DNA from: Meconema thalassinum
Lineage: Eukaryota > Arthropoda > Insecta > Orthoptera > Tettigoniidae
Reading direction: 5' to 3'
DNA: 64,000 nt
Assembly: GCA_946902985.2 (NCBI GenBank)
Contig: OX336388.2
Coordinates: 375,273,387 to 375,337,386, forward strand
The notes under the pieces were generated by a model. The model was not told the origin of the DNA, did not search any database, and saw only the letters and a list, made by a program, of their open reading frames with translations. The translations under genes and the position numbers were made by a program. This document shows positions 51,555 to 61,059 of this stretch, piece by piece (within the stretch, counting starts at the first letter, position 1; each line of letters begins with the position of its first letter).

Positions 51555-51960
51555 ATTAAATTTCGCTAATCAGCAAACTAGGGACCACGATAAGCTTTAA
51601 TTTTCGCTTGATCCACATGGTCTTCATGAACTCACAGTGTTTAGCACGACGTTCTTCTGTCCATTTCGCACCAGTTGTCCGTTTTTCGTCCCGGAAAGTC
51701 CCAAACGTCTTGATGGTTGCTCTAGAAAGATTTCGGTCTTATGCATCTTCTGCTCGTATCCCCATTTCTTTCACATCTTTCTGGACGTTAACATACCATG
51801 GCATTGTCGCTTTTGGTTTTGAGTCGAATATACTGAAGATACGTTTCGTCCATCGGGAGTCGATCATCCGTCGTATATGACAATAGAAGCAAACTCTTTC
51901 TTCGAATGAGTCAACTATGGACAACGTAGGTTAACCAAAATGGTTTCCAGCTTGATGAGT
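51555..51960 (-). pseudogene. RTE-type LINE fragment (stack copy 2)
   Basis: Minus frames read SIVDSFEERVCFYCHIRRMI, DVQKDVKEMGIRAEDA-like, then GAKWTEERRAKHCEFMKTMW. The 3' UTR GTGGTCCCTAGTTTGC is at 51590-51575. It is the same family as the other FYGH copies. Confidence 0.78.
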
Positions 51961-52078
51961 TGAGATTGGTTTCACGTTGTTAAGAGTCTTCTTCCTAGCC
52001 CATATCTCCTTCATTTTATGAATTTGTAGTTTTTTAGCTGCTCCTGACCTCTTTGGTCTCTGCCCTTTCCTTAGTTTA

Positions 52079-52144
52079 ATCTGGGGCCGATAACCCAGAT
52101 GTTAGGCCCCTTAAAAACAATTATCATCATCATCATCATCATCA
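52079..52144 (-). mobile_element. Short SINE-tail unit with target duplication
   Basis: CTGGGGCCGATAACCCAGAT, GTTAGGCCCCTTAAAAACAA and (ATC)n, the inverse of the unit at 25205 and 41446. TAGTTTAAT and TAGCTTAAT at its two sides are a likely 9-bp target duplication with one change. Removing it restores the LINE reading. Confidence 0.72.
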
Positions 52145-52387
52145 TTAGCTTAATCTGTGGGTCTTCTTTTAACATTTTCTGGAAAGCTTGTCTGTCTTGT
52201 ATAACGGATTCAGAGATGTTGAGGGTTTGCAGATCTTGTTTAACTTGCTGGTACCACAGTGATGTTGTTTTCTTGCAGGAGCTGGCTCTGTGGACTACAC
52301 TTGACTCGTTCATTCTCTCAAGGTGTCCGTAGAATTGGAGGCGTCTCTTGATGATTGTGTCCATTAGAGGTTCTTGCTTTAGGTATA

Positions 52388-53037
52388 CAGGGTGTTCGCA
52401 GCAAGCCCCACTTGTGCTGTAACACTTTTGTTTTTCAAGATATTTTAATTTTGACACTTGCTTTGGAAATTACTTTTCAAGCTCTAAAATTTTGTTTCGG
52501 TGGGTTTTGTGTGAAGTTCGCGCATAACGCGCAAATCAACTTTTTCTGGCACGGTTTTGGCACTTTTTTGCCCAAATCGGTTTTTGACACCACCTATCGA
52601 AAGAGTGACATCGAATTAGTCGAATTAGCCACCAAAATATCAGTTTTCGCCCAAATCAAACTCGCAGTGTTTAGACTTTCGTCCGCTTATAGCGGACAGG
52701 GCGTGAAGGCCCACTTGGTCCGACCGGGCCGGGCAGAGGTGGGTCGCAAAATGCGAGTTTGATTTGGGCAAGAACTGATATTTTGGTAGCTTATTCGACT
52801 AATTCGATGTCGCTCTTTCGATAGGTGATGTCATAAAACCGATTTGGGCAAAAAAAAAAGTGCCAAAACCATGCCACAAAAAGTTGATTTGCGCGTTATG
52901 CGCGAACTTCACACAACAACCAACGAAACAAAAGTTTTCGAGATTGAAACGTACTTTACAAAGCAAGTGTGAACATTAAAATATCTTGAAAAACAAACCA
53001 GTTACAGCATAAAGTAGGGCTTGCTGCGAACAGCCTG
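52388..53037. mobile_element. 650-bp foldback MITE with about 280-bp arms
   Basis: The left end is CAGGGTGTTCGCAGCAAG, and the right end CTTGCTGCGAACAGCCTG. TA lies at 52386-52387 and 53038-53039. The arms pair almost completely (AACTTTTTCTGGCACGG with CCATGCCACAAAAAGTT, CGCGCATAACGCGC with GCGCGTTATGCGCG, CAAATCAAACTCGCA with TGCGAGTTTGATTTG). A GC-rich loop of about 85 bp is at 52672-52752. It inserted into the LINE at 51961-53265. The plus ORF 52355-52762 has no gene content. Confidence 0.92.
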
Positions 53038-53267
53038 TATATCATATTTGGGCCTGTGATACCTTTCTCCATTTATGATCCTCGGGCCTAAGATCTTCCT
53101 CAAGATAATTCTTTCCTTGACCTCTAGTTTCTGTATCAGTTTTGCCCCCTTTGATGGTTAGGGTTTCAGCAGCATAGAGGACCTCGGGCCTGATTACAGC
53201 GTTATAGTGCCTTAATTTCGCATTGATGGATATGGATTTCTTCTGGTAAACTTTTCTGCATCGATTG

Positions 53268-53296
<29 letters not shown>

Positions 53297-53298
<2 letters not shown>

Positions 53299-53612
53299 GA
53301 CAGCAGTGGCTACGCTCGCTAAAGCGCAGCGTTAGGTCATGGGGCCAAGCTCTCTGCTGACTCGGTAGACGCGTGGGTTCGAGCCCCACCGTCGGCCGTC
53401 CTTGAAATGGTTTTCCGTAGTTTCCCATTTTCAACACCAGGCAAATGCTGAGACGGTACCTTCTGACAGGCCACGGCCACTTCCTTGGACATCCTTGCCC
53501 AGTTCCATTCATCTTCATCCATTCCATCTCTCATCCCGACGTGCAGGTCGCCCACGGGCGTCGACTAGAAAGACCTGCATGAGGCCTCTCAGGGGGCCAC
53601 ACGACAAAAAAA
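53297..53612 (+). mobile_element. tRNA-derived SINE (family S4), full length
   Basis: Head GTGGCTACGCTCGCTAAAGC, box B GTGGGTTCGAGCCCC, core GTTTTCCGTAGTTTCCC and CCAGGCAAATGC, tail CAGGTCGCCCACGGGC and CCACACGACAAAAAA. It is bracketed by (TTA)n at 53266-53296 and 53613-53640, so the target was a microsatellite or the duplication is masked. Confidence 0.92.
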
Positions 53613-53639
53613 TATTATTGTTATTATTATTATCATTAT

Positions 53640-54020
53640 TAGTGATTTAAGCCCACTAAGGAGCGCTTATGACTAGTGGTCCTGCGATGCCTTCCTTGAT
53701 CTCCAATATCTCCTCAGTCCAGCCAATAACCTGTCCTTCCTCTCCTGTGTGAGGGTGGTCGGGTCTTAATCACTTTGGGTGGTGGGGACCAAGAGTTAAC
53801 ACTGTCACAACATTTGGAACGGTCAAGAGTGTCACAGTCTATAATCCCAGCGTTATTCAAGTCGTGTTTCAATTCATTAACCCACAAGCTGCGAGTCTTG
53901 TGGCCATTAATCAAGTTGAAGATCTTCTTGATGATTCTATCGTTCCCCATCCGGAAGAGGTGTCCGTAGAATTTCAGTAGTCTCCGTCGCATGAGAGTGG
54001 TGGCTATTATCATAATTTTT
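53640..54020 (-). pseudogene. RTE-type LINE 3' fragment
   Basis: The minus frame 54013-53714 reads TLMRRRLLKFYGHLFRMGND, IFNLINGHKTRSLWVNELKH, DLNNAGIIDCDTLDRSKC, then decays. The 3' UTR block CCACTAGTCATAAGCGCTCC follows. It is the same family as the neighbouring stack and in the same orientation. Confidence 0.82.
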
Positions 54021-54082
54021 CTTTCACAACCACTGGAGCCTTAATGTTTTTGTTGTTGTTGTTTTTTTTTTTTTTGTTAATT

Positions 54083-54345
54083 CATCGAGGTCAATTAACC
54101 CTGTGTACGAGAATACGTGTAGGATTCCCCTGATTACCTGTGTTATAGTATTCTCTGTAATAGTATATATATATATTTTGCAATGGCACTAGGATTGGGA
54201 AGGAGGAAACCGTGGCCTCAAGTTAGGAACCATTCCCACAATTGATTGATGTTAAGTAGAACACCACTTCTAGGATGGTTGGGGTGAGAATCGAACCTAG
54301 GCTACCTCTTCTGAGTTCTGTCACCCGTGTTCCAGCCCCCCTCTT
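54083..54345 (-). mobile_element. SINE (family S3)
   Basis: AACCCTGTGTACGAGAATAC, TGATTACCTGTGTTATAGTA, the core GGAACCATTCCCACAATTGA and AGAACACCACTTCTAGGATG, and the box-B region as GAGAATCGAACCTAGG. Moderately diverged. Confidence 0.78.
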
Positions 54346-54507
54346 TTTTTAAAAAATTACTTTTTTAAATAATGTTCTTGTTTACAAAGACAGCTATAAA
54401 CACTGATCACTGAATACAATTCCCTCCTCAAGGTCATGTTCAAAGTTCACTGCAGTCATTGACAAAAAAAACATTAACAAAACACCAAGAATCATAATAG
54501 CACAATG

Positions 54508-54600
54508 ATGACCACATGCATTGTTAGAATTTACATAAAAAGTTGACAAAAGCACTGTTGATAAATTATATTTGTCGGCTGAGCCCAATCCAGACCTCAT

Positions 54601-54603
<3 letters not shown>
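54508..54603 (+). repeat. Direct repeat unit, copy 1
   Basis: AGCACAATGATGACCACATG through CCAGACCTCATTGG; nearly the same sequence recurs at 55177-55278, 670 bp away. (AAT)n (54604-54642) follows this copy. Confidence 0.82.
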
Positions 54604-54641
<38 letters not shown>

Positions 54642-54642
54642 T

Positions 54643-55008
54643 CATATGGCCTCGGGTGACGGGTGCAAGCTTTGTTATTGACACCCAAAGGGTAGCTTGC
54701 ATGTCAAATTTCGTTGTTCCTTGAAGCACTATGAAAGTCAAGGAGTTTAGATATCTAAGCTCCTTGAACACTATAGCGCTTTCTAGTAGAGAAATGAGGA
54801 ACTTTGTGTTGGCGGAAACTCCAAGATTAATTTTGCCATTATGAACACGGCCTACTGAATTCAAATGAGTTCTTTGACATGCCAATATCGTATGACATGC
54901 GTATCGTATTATTGCCGCCTTTCAATAATCACTTACCACGGCCAGGAGCGAACCAGCAAGCTTGGGGTCAATAAACCGACACGCTGACCACTCACCCACC
55001 GTGGCAAG
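54643..55008 (-). mobile_element. tRNA-derived SINE (family S6)
   Basis: Minus copy of the family at 40395: head CCACGGTGGGTGAGTGGTCA with box B GCTGGTTCGCTCCTGG (54960-54940), then AAAGAACTCATTTGAATTCA, GGCCGTGTTCATAATGGC, TTCCTCATTTCTCTACTAGA and CACCCGTCACCCGAGG. It is full length. Confidence 0.88.
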
Positions 55009-55011
55009 CAT

Positions 55012-55176
55012 ACCTAGTGGTGAACGCTGGAACTTTGATAGAGCGTTACGACGAAATCTAACCTAACAATTTAGCTTCACACAAGTCTAATTATTGGAAG
55101 GTTCTTTTACATGCCATAAATCTATGACAGGGGACCGTCGGCTTTACTTCCCCTCCAAAGGAAGGTATACTGAAGC
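55012..55176 (-). mobile_element. SINE fragment (family S5 middle)
   Basis: TTTAGCTTCACACAAGTCTA, CATGCCATAAATCTATGACA and GGACCGTCGGCTTTACTTCC match the middle of the S5 copies at 45942 and 61385. Both ends are missing. Confidence 0.72.
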
Positions 55177-55278
55177 ACAATGATGACCACATGCATTGTT
55201 AGAATTTACATTTAAAAATGCCAAAAGCACTGTTGATAAATTATATTTGTCGGCAGGGCGCAATCCAGACCTCATTGG
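55177..55278 (+). repeat. Direct repeat unit, copy 2
   Basis: Second copy of 54508-54603, with a slightly longer central T/A stretch (ACATTTAAAAATGCC against ACATAAAAAGTTGAC). Confidence 0.82.
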
Positions 55279-55324
55279 TGACAGCCAAGTACAATGTGTT
55301 GGTCACTACGCAACAAGGTGATCT

Positions 55325-55605
55325 TGATGATGATGATGATGATGATTGTTTTGTAAATTCATTTTAGGGGCTTGGTATACCAAGAGCAGAGAAATTTAGG
55401 TGCTGCAACTTTTTTTTTGCTATAAAAAAATACTTAATGCAGGCGATGGGCATTCATTCTATTTTCAGGACGGGTCAGGGAAAGGATGTTGGAAGGATTT
55501 CGGACCTATTGAAATGAACCGTCCCGGCATTGTCCTGGTGGTAAAAATGGGAAACCACGAAAACCATTTTCGGAAAGTGAGGATATTAGGAAAATCATGA
55601 GTGGA
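55325..55605 (-). mobile_element. Decayed SINE with S3-type core
   Basis: After (GATGAT)n at 55326-55345: ATTCATTTTAGGGGCTTGG, then the core as GAACCGTCCCGGCATTGTCC and GGGAAACCACGAAAACCATT. It is minus strand and diverged. The plus ORF 55400-55600 is incidental. Confidence 0.6.
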
Positions 55606-55693
55606 TTTGTTCCTTGCACCGATCCCCAGCCACAAGGGAGGAAGCTAGGTAATGGGAAGGTCTGATCCCTCAGAAAGGAAGGATATCAGCAAG

Positions 55694-56504
55694 AAAAAGT
55701 AGTTCCGTGAAAAACTAAATAGTCTATTGTCATGTATCCTACTTATGTTAATTGCCTCTATCAACATACAAAATTCCAGTATGATTGCTGTAATAGATTA
55801 TATTAGATATTGAGAACCGTCTAAATATTTCGGATGGTCGCCATGTCGGAATTTTTATAAGTAGGCCATAGAGTTATGTACTAATAGATGACAATTTTTT
55901 CGTAAGTTCATCATTCAAAAGGTGACTTCGATCGCATGATGCAGACAAAAGAAATAAAAACTAAATTTTAAAATGTCGCACAGTCGCCATTTTGAGGTTA
56001 AGTAAACAATTGAACTAAATTAGATGCCACTACATTACAATGTGTTTAAACATTTGCTGTACCAAGTTTCACTGCGCTCGGATGGTTAATTCGCGAGCAA
56101 AGTCTATTTAAATGTTTCAAATGCGCCTGGACACCATATTCGTTTTGCACTTAACAAGTTTTTAAAATTCACATAGGTGTACTTCTAATAGTGCCGTTCA
56201 ACACCGTACAAAATTTCAGGGTGAAATTAGTAACAGTTTCGGAGATAGAGAATGCCGGCGAAATATTTCGCACAGCCGCCATGTTGGATCGGTGCGACAT
56301 AATAAAATTTGTAGGCCACGGTCTGTGTCGAACGAAATAGTACTATGTCCTTACAGAGTTTCATTTAAATCGCTCCAGCCGTTATGTTTTATTAGTGGGA
56401 CACACACACATAGACTACACACACATACACACACACACACACGGACAAAAGGTGATCTCATAAGCCTATTTTTATTTTTCTTAAAAGAAAATAGGCTAAA
56501 AAAT
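55694..56504 (+). repeat. Family H copy, internally deleted
   Basis: The 5' end is AAGTAGTTCCGTGAAAAACT and AGTCTATTGTCAT. The 3' end is AGCCTATTTTTATTTTTC and AGAAAATAGGCTAAAAAAT. Both termini are kept but only four modules are in between (0.81 kb against 1.52 kb in 36030-37551). A CA microsatellite is at 56400-56442. Confidence 0.8.
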
Positions 56505-56639
56505 ACAAGGGCCATTTAGTGCGAGAAAATAAAAGTCGCGCTAGACTTCAGATCCCATAAAACGGTGGGGGTCGGAAGATAACAGGATTTGATCAAGATC
56601 TGTCGACATGAAATATGTTAGATATTATTATTATTATTG

Positions 56640-57657
56640 AATATCCAGAAAACAATACAGGAACCCTATTTTACCAGAGGTACATTAGGGTTATAGATTA
56701 AAAACAAAGCAAATACAAATATTACTAACATAGTTTACAAAAAATGTTGTTGATGAAAGTGAGAAATTGTCCTAAACAGCACTGTCTCTTGAAAATATGT
56801 TACAGCGGTTTTGAAAGTTCCAGGTTACATTGTAAATTGTATCTTTCCTTTTTAAAAACAGGACACTCAAATATAAGGTGACACACCGATTGAGTCAATC
56901 CACAAAAACATGAATAGTCGTCTGTTGCTATTTTAAAACGTTCAAAATAAGACTTGAATTTTCCATGACCAGTTAAAAATTGTGTGAGGACAATGTTTGG
57001 CACTAATAATTTTGATAACAGTCGATTTTGTACTTCCGGGAAGAATACTTCTCTTGTTACAGAACCTTTCAGGCTACATGTCCATGCGATATTCCATTCG
57101 TTTAATATGTATTTCCTTATCTGGCTTTTAACGTAACATCATCAAATTGATTTGTATTCTTCGGTGGTGAAAAAAATCGTATATCGTCAACTACTCTACC
57201 ATACCCTGACTTAAAGCCAGGCAAAACACAGTACGGCATGTTAAACTATTAAATTAACAAAGCCGCATAAGAAATATGTTTGAAGTTCACAACACAAAAC
57301 GCTGATGTACACAAGACACAATGAACTGAATTTAAGAACTGAATTCAAAGAAAATTCAATTTAATTCACACAAATATCTCACACAGTAACTTCTCGCGCA
57401 CTTTTCTAAGACCCGGCTCGACCCAACAACAAGACACGTTGTTGGACATTATCGCTTGCAGAGCTTGTAGCGGCGGGACCATAAACTACCGTGCTATAAT
57501 GGCGGAGTCCTCACACTAGGTCCTTCTATTCGTCATGGTAACATATAGGAGACTTACTATATGTTATTTCAAGATGCGTCGTAGCCGCTGATTTTGCTAA
57601 TTGGTCTGCTCTTTCATTACCAGCCAATCCAGTGTGTCCCCTTATCCACGATGTGTA
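56640..57657 (-). pseudogene. I/R1-type LINE fragment with RNase H region
   Basis: Minus frames read SWIRGHTGLAGNERADQLAK at 57657-57590, the hallmark of the LINE-encoded RNase H, and, after about 400 bp of disturbed sequence, VPNIVLTQFLTGHGKFKSYF, KIATDDYSCFCGLTQSVCHL and IFECPVFKKERYNL (57003-56800), the cysteine/histidine-bearing C-terminus that follows RNase H in I/R1-clade elements. The DD41D transposon inserted right at the start of the WIRGHTG codons. The stretch 57150-57590 may hold a further insertion. Confidence 0.82.
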
Positions 57658-57762
57658 TACAGGGTGTTACAAATGGTACGGCCAAACTTTCAGGAAACAT
57701 TCCTCACACACAAAGAAATAAAATATGTTATGTGGACATGTGTCCGGAAATGCCTAATTTCC

Positions 57763-57946
57763 ATGTTAGAGCTCATTTTAGTTTCGTTAGTATGTACTGT
57801 ACTTCCTCGATTCACCGCCAGTTGGCCCATTTGAAGGAAGGTAATGTTGACGTAATGTTAGAGCTCATTTTAGTTTCGTTAGTATGTACTGTACTTCCTC
57901 GATTCACCGCCAGTTGGCCCATTTGAAGGAAGGTAATGTTGACGTC
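57763..57946. repeat. 92-bp tandem duplication in transposon leader
   Basis: Two copies of ATGTTAGAGCTCATTTTAGT through AATGTTGACGT differ by at most the last base or two. The copies extend beyond the inner TIR edge, so one TIR end is partly repeated. Short ORFs at 57594-57926 and 57601-57834 are products of this duplication. Confidence 0.95.
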
Positions 57947-58016
57947 AGTGCTTGTGTTGACATGCGACTCATTGCTCTACAGTACGAGCATCAAGCACAA
58001 AAGTACGTAGCATCAA

Positions 58017-59129
58017 ATGGTTAGTGTTCATCACGAACGTGGTTTTGCAGTCAGTGCAATGTTTACAAATGCGGAGTTGGCAGATGCCCATTTGATGTAT
58101 GGATTAGCACGAGGAAATAGCCGTGGCGCGGTACGTTTGTATCGAGACAGATTTCCAGAACGAAGGTGTCCCGACAGGAAGACGTTCGAAGTAATTGATC
58201 GGCGTCTTAGGGAGCACGGAACATTCCAGCCTATGACTCGCGACTGGGGAAGACCTAGAACGACGAGGACACCTGCAATGGACGAGGCAATTCTTCGTGC
58301 AGTTGACGATAACCCTCATGTCAGCGTCAGAGAAGTTGCTGCTGTACAAGGTAACGTTGACCACGTCACTGTATGGAGAGTGCTACGGGAGAACCTGTTG
58401 TTCCCGTACCATGTACAGCGTGTGCAGACACTATCAGCAGCTGATTGGCCTCCACGGGTAAACTTCTGCGAATGGTTCATTCAACAATGTGTCAATCCTC
58501 ATTTCAGTGCAAATGTTCTCTTTACGGATGAGGCGTCATTCCAACGTGATCAAATTGTAAATTTTCACAATCAACATGTGTGGGCTGACGAGAATCCGCA
58601 CGCAATTGTGCAATCACGTCATCAACACAGATTTTCTGTGAACGTTTGGGCAGGAATTGTTGGTGATGTCTTGATTGGGCCCCATGTTCTTCCACCTACG
58701 CTCAATGGAGCACGTTATCATGATTTCATACGGGATACTCTACCTGTGCTGCTAGAACATGTGCCTTTACAAGTACGACACAACATGTGGTTCATGCACG
58801 ATGGAGCTCCTGCACATTTCAGTCGAAGTGTTCGTACGCTTCTCAACAACAGATTCGGTGACCGATGGATTGGTAGAGGCGGACCAATTCCATGGCTTCC
58901 ACGCTCTCCTGACCTCAACCCTCTTGACTTTCATTTATGGGGGCATTTGAAAGCTCTTGTCCACGCAACCCCGGTACCAAATGTAGAAACTCTTCATGCT
59001 CGTATTGTGGACGGCTGTGATACAATACGCCATTCTCCACGGCTGCATCAGCGCATCAGGGATTCTATGCGACGGAGGGTGGATGCATGTATCCTCGCTA
59101 ACGGAGGACATTTTGAACATTTCCTGTAA
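58017..59129 (+). CDS. Tc1/mariner-superfamily transposase (DD41D), intact
   Basis: 370 codons; the family start is probably M15 at 58059 (MFTNAELADAHLMYGLARGN), giving 356 residues. Residues 15-125 are two helix-turn-helix regions of the DUF4817 type (GAVRLYRDRFPERR; VSVREVAAVQGNVDHVTVWR). The catalytic RNase H fold has VLFTDEASF (D171), FMHDGAPAHFS (D262) and PRSPDLNPLDFHLWG (D304). The spacing between the second and third aspartates is 41 residues, so the triad is DD41D, not Tc1-like DD34E nor mariner DD34D. The protein binds the TIRs and cuts and pastes the element at TA. All three acidic residues are kept. Confidence 0.95.
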   Translation: MVSVHHERGFAVSAMFTNAELADAHLMYGLARGNSRGAVRLYRDRFPERRCPDRKTFEVIDRRLREHGTFQPMTRDWGRPRTTRTPAMDEAILRAVDDNPHVSVREVAAVQGNVDHVTVWRVLRENLLFPYHVQRVQTLSAADWPPRVNFCEWFIQQCVNPHFSANVLFTDEASFQRDQIVNFHNQHVWADENPHAIVQSRHQHRFSVNVWAGIVGDVLIGPHVLPPTLNGARYHDFIRDTLPVLLEHVPLQVRHNMWFMHDGAPAHFSRSVRTLLNNRFGDRWIGRGGPIPWLPRSPDLNPLDFHLWGHLKALVHATPVPNVETLHARIVDGCDTIRHSPRLHQRIRDSMRRRVDACILANGGHFEHFL

Positions 59130-59339
59130 CAAAGTGTTTGAAGTCACGCTGGTACGTTCTGTTGCTGTGTGTTTCCATTCCATGATTAATGTGATTTGAA
59201 AAGAAGTAATAAAATGAGCTCTAACATGGAAATTAAGTGTTTCCGGACACATGTCCACATATCATATTTTCTTTCTTTGTGTGTGAGGAATGTTTCCTGA
59301 AAGTTTGGCCGTACCTTTTTGTAACACCCTGTATATGTG

Positions 59340-60255
59340 AGCACACCTGAGCTGTTGCCCTGATGTAGATGTTAGATAAGAATCCGGCGTAAACAAGAGG
59401 AAGCAATGCCGTGCTTAACTGAAGCCTCTGAATCACTATCCCACGTCAAACCAGTTATGACCCCAGGGGGTCTATAAAACTATTATCGGAAAAATCTCAT
59501 CATTCCATGGGGCCAAAAAGGTTCATTCTATGCAAAAACAACTAAGCACATAATCGATTACTCGTTCTCCGGCTGTGCAGACCACGCATGATAGAAGAAG
59601 GCACCTCTTCCATGCATAAAAATGCTAACAACATGAATCCACTCCAGAGACAAGGCCTACAAGATTAGGAAGATCCATAACGACTCTTGTCCTGGATAAC
59701 AACGCTGCGAGGGTGAAAGTTGAAGCAAATCCCAGTACGCAGTCAGATAGCTCCATAAAAGAGTAACATGCTTCAATGTTAATCAATTCCAAAAAACTCC
59801 AAATTGATGACGTGAAGAAGTTAAACTGTTTTTGTTTGGTTGCTGTTGCATTTAGGAGCTTGCGATATTGTACAGAGTGTCAGCAAAGTCTCTCCGCAGC
59901 ACCTGTCTCGCTTTTCGGGATGTGTTGGGTTGGCAGTACATCCATGTTATGCTGCTACAAGGAAAACAATTACATTAAATTAAGTAATGCAATAAGTACT
60001 CACCACTTTCACAATGTACTCCGTAAAGTTTCCACCAGCACAGAAAACCTCTTCCAATAAAAACACACGCTCTTCAGTAATAAGCATACCCACTAGACTC
60101 AGCTTACACAAGAACTTGACAAGAACACAACTTGCATCGTCAACACTATCACGAACAGGCACTCACTGTCGGCAATAAAGAACCGGTATTCACCACGCTG
60201 TCACTCCAGTTGAAGGTCAACATGGAACAAGTGCATGCTTATGCCAACCGCTGTA
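59340..60255. other. Unassigned sequence
   Basis: The first part may continue the LINE cut by the transposon, but no motif could be read. The ORFs 59776-60060 and 59980-60162 are not recognised. Confidence 0.35.
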
Positions 60256-61059
60256 CAGTGGGTCAAAATCGAAATCTAGGGGGACACAACTATTTTTACG
60301 TTTTAATCATGAATTTAGAGTGAAAGCAACGTATATAATTTGTTTACTTCATAATTAACATCAGTTAAGACCTTTTTAAGCTACGTCTACACATGCAAGA
60401 AATTGTCTGTGACTAGGAGTTGGATAGAGCATTCAGTTATCTCTTCAGAACAATTTTCTACCCCTAATTTACTTTTAACAAAGTCACAAAGGTCCACTTT
60501 TGACATAATCTTCGAACCCAATGCATCAAACAGTTGTAAACGTGTGAGAACTGGTTGCCCGGCATCTTCTAAAACGTAAAATAACTAAGCAAGTTGCAAA
60601 AAGATGCAAACAATCTTATAACAGGCGTAAACTACAAGACTTTATCTACATTTTAACATTAAGTAGAAAGTGACGCAGAGTGACGCGACATACTAAAAAT
60701 CTAAGTGAAAATATAATTTTGAAAATAATAGTTAAATATTATATAATGCAAATATAGCTAAAATTACGTAACAATTACGCCCATTAATAACTGAAACACG
60801 TTACAAGGATCATACCTTCAGCTGCATGTTCGATCTTCAAGCATCACACTAACCACAAAGACAACCAAACCACAGCCACTTACATTCACCATCCAATTCA
60901 GACTGCTCGAACAGTGGTGACAGATTTACACTAAGATGCGTTTATATCCCAGAACAGTAAGCGGCAATTATATGAGAATGCTGTAGAAGTAATACATTTT
61001 GATTTTTAATTATGAAAATAAATAATGTTGTCCTCCTAGATTTCGATTTTGACCCACTG
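60256..61059. mobile_element. Non-autonomous TIR element, 804 bp
   Basis: The left end is CAGTGGGTCAAAATCGAAAT, then CTAGGGGGACA; the right end is the complement of the same with CTAGGAGGACA. Similarity continues to about 60 bp (TTTTAATCATGAATT against TTTTTAATTATGAAAA). The interior is AT-rich with no ORF. A target duplication could not be identified (left flank ends TA, right flank starts TG). Confidence 0.85.

Larger units (their letters stand above)
51961..53265 (-). pseudogene. RTE-type LINE fragment (stack copy 3) with two nested insertions
   Basis: Reading minus from 53265: INAKLRHYNAVIRPE, then KRRLQFYGHLERMNESSV at about 52350, SLWYQQVKQDLQTLNI, QAFQKMLKEDPQIK, and after a 66-bp insert, LRKGRDQRGQEQ...KEIWARKK. 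The MITE (52388-53037) and the short repeat (52079-52144) interrupt an otherwise continuous C-terminal region. The RT catalytic part is absent. Confidence 0.82.
57660..59331 (+). mobile_element. DD41D Tc1/mariner-superfamily transposon, complete
   Basis: 1672 bp with TIRs of about 121 bp: the left is 57660-57780 (CAGGGTGTTACAAATGG) and the right 59211-59331 (complement CAGGGTGTTACAAAAAGG). TA is at 57658-57659 and 59332-59333. It holds one intact transposase ORF. A 92-bp tandem duplication lies between the left TIR and the ORF (57763-57854 and 57855-57946). It inserted into the LINE at 56640-57657. TIR agreement is high by eye and the ORF is open, so the insertion looks young. Confidence 0.96.

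Noticed and set aside
52355..52762. 135-codon plus ORF
   Set aside because: It covers the left arm and loop of a foldback MITE and part of a LINE on the other strand; it has no protein-like features.
54394..54885. 163-codon minus ORF with an apparent poly-leucine membrane segment
   Set aside because: The leucine run is an (AAT)n microsatellite read in one frame, and the rest is an S6 SINE and the 100-bp direct repeat.
58935..59258. Minus-strand 107-codon ORF opposite the transposase
   Set aside because: Antisense shadow of the transposase 3' end and right TIR.
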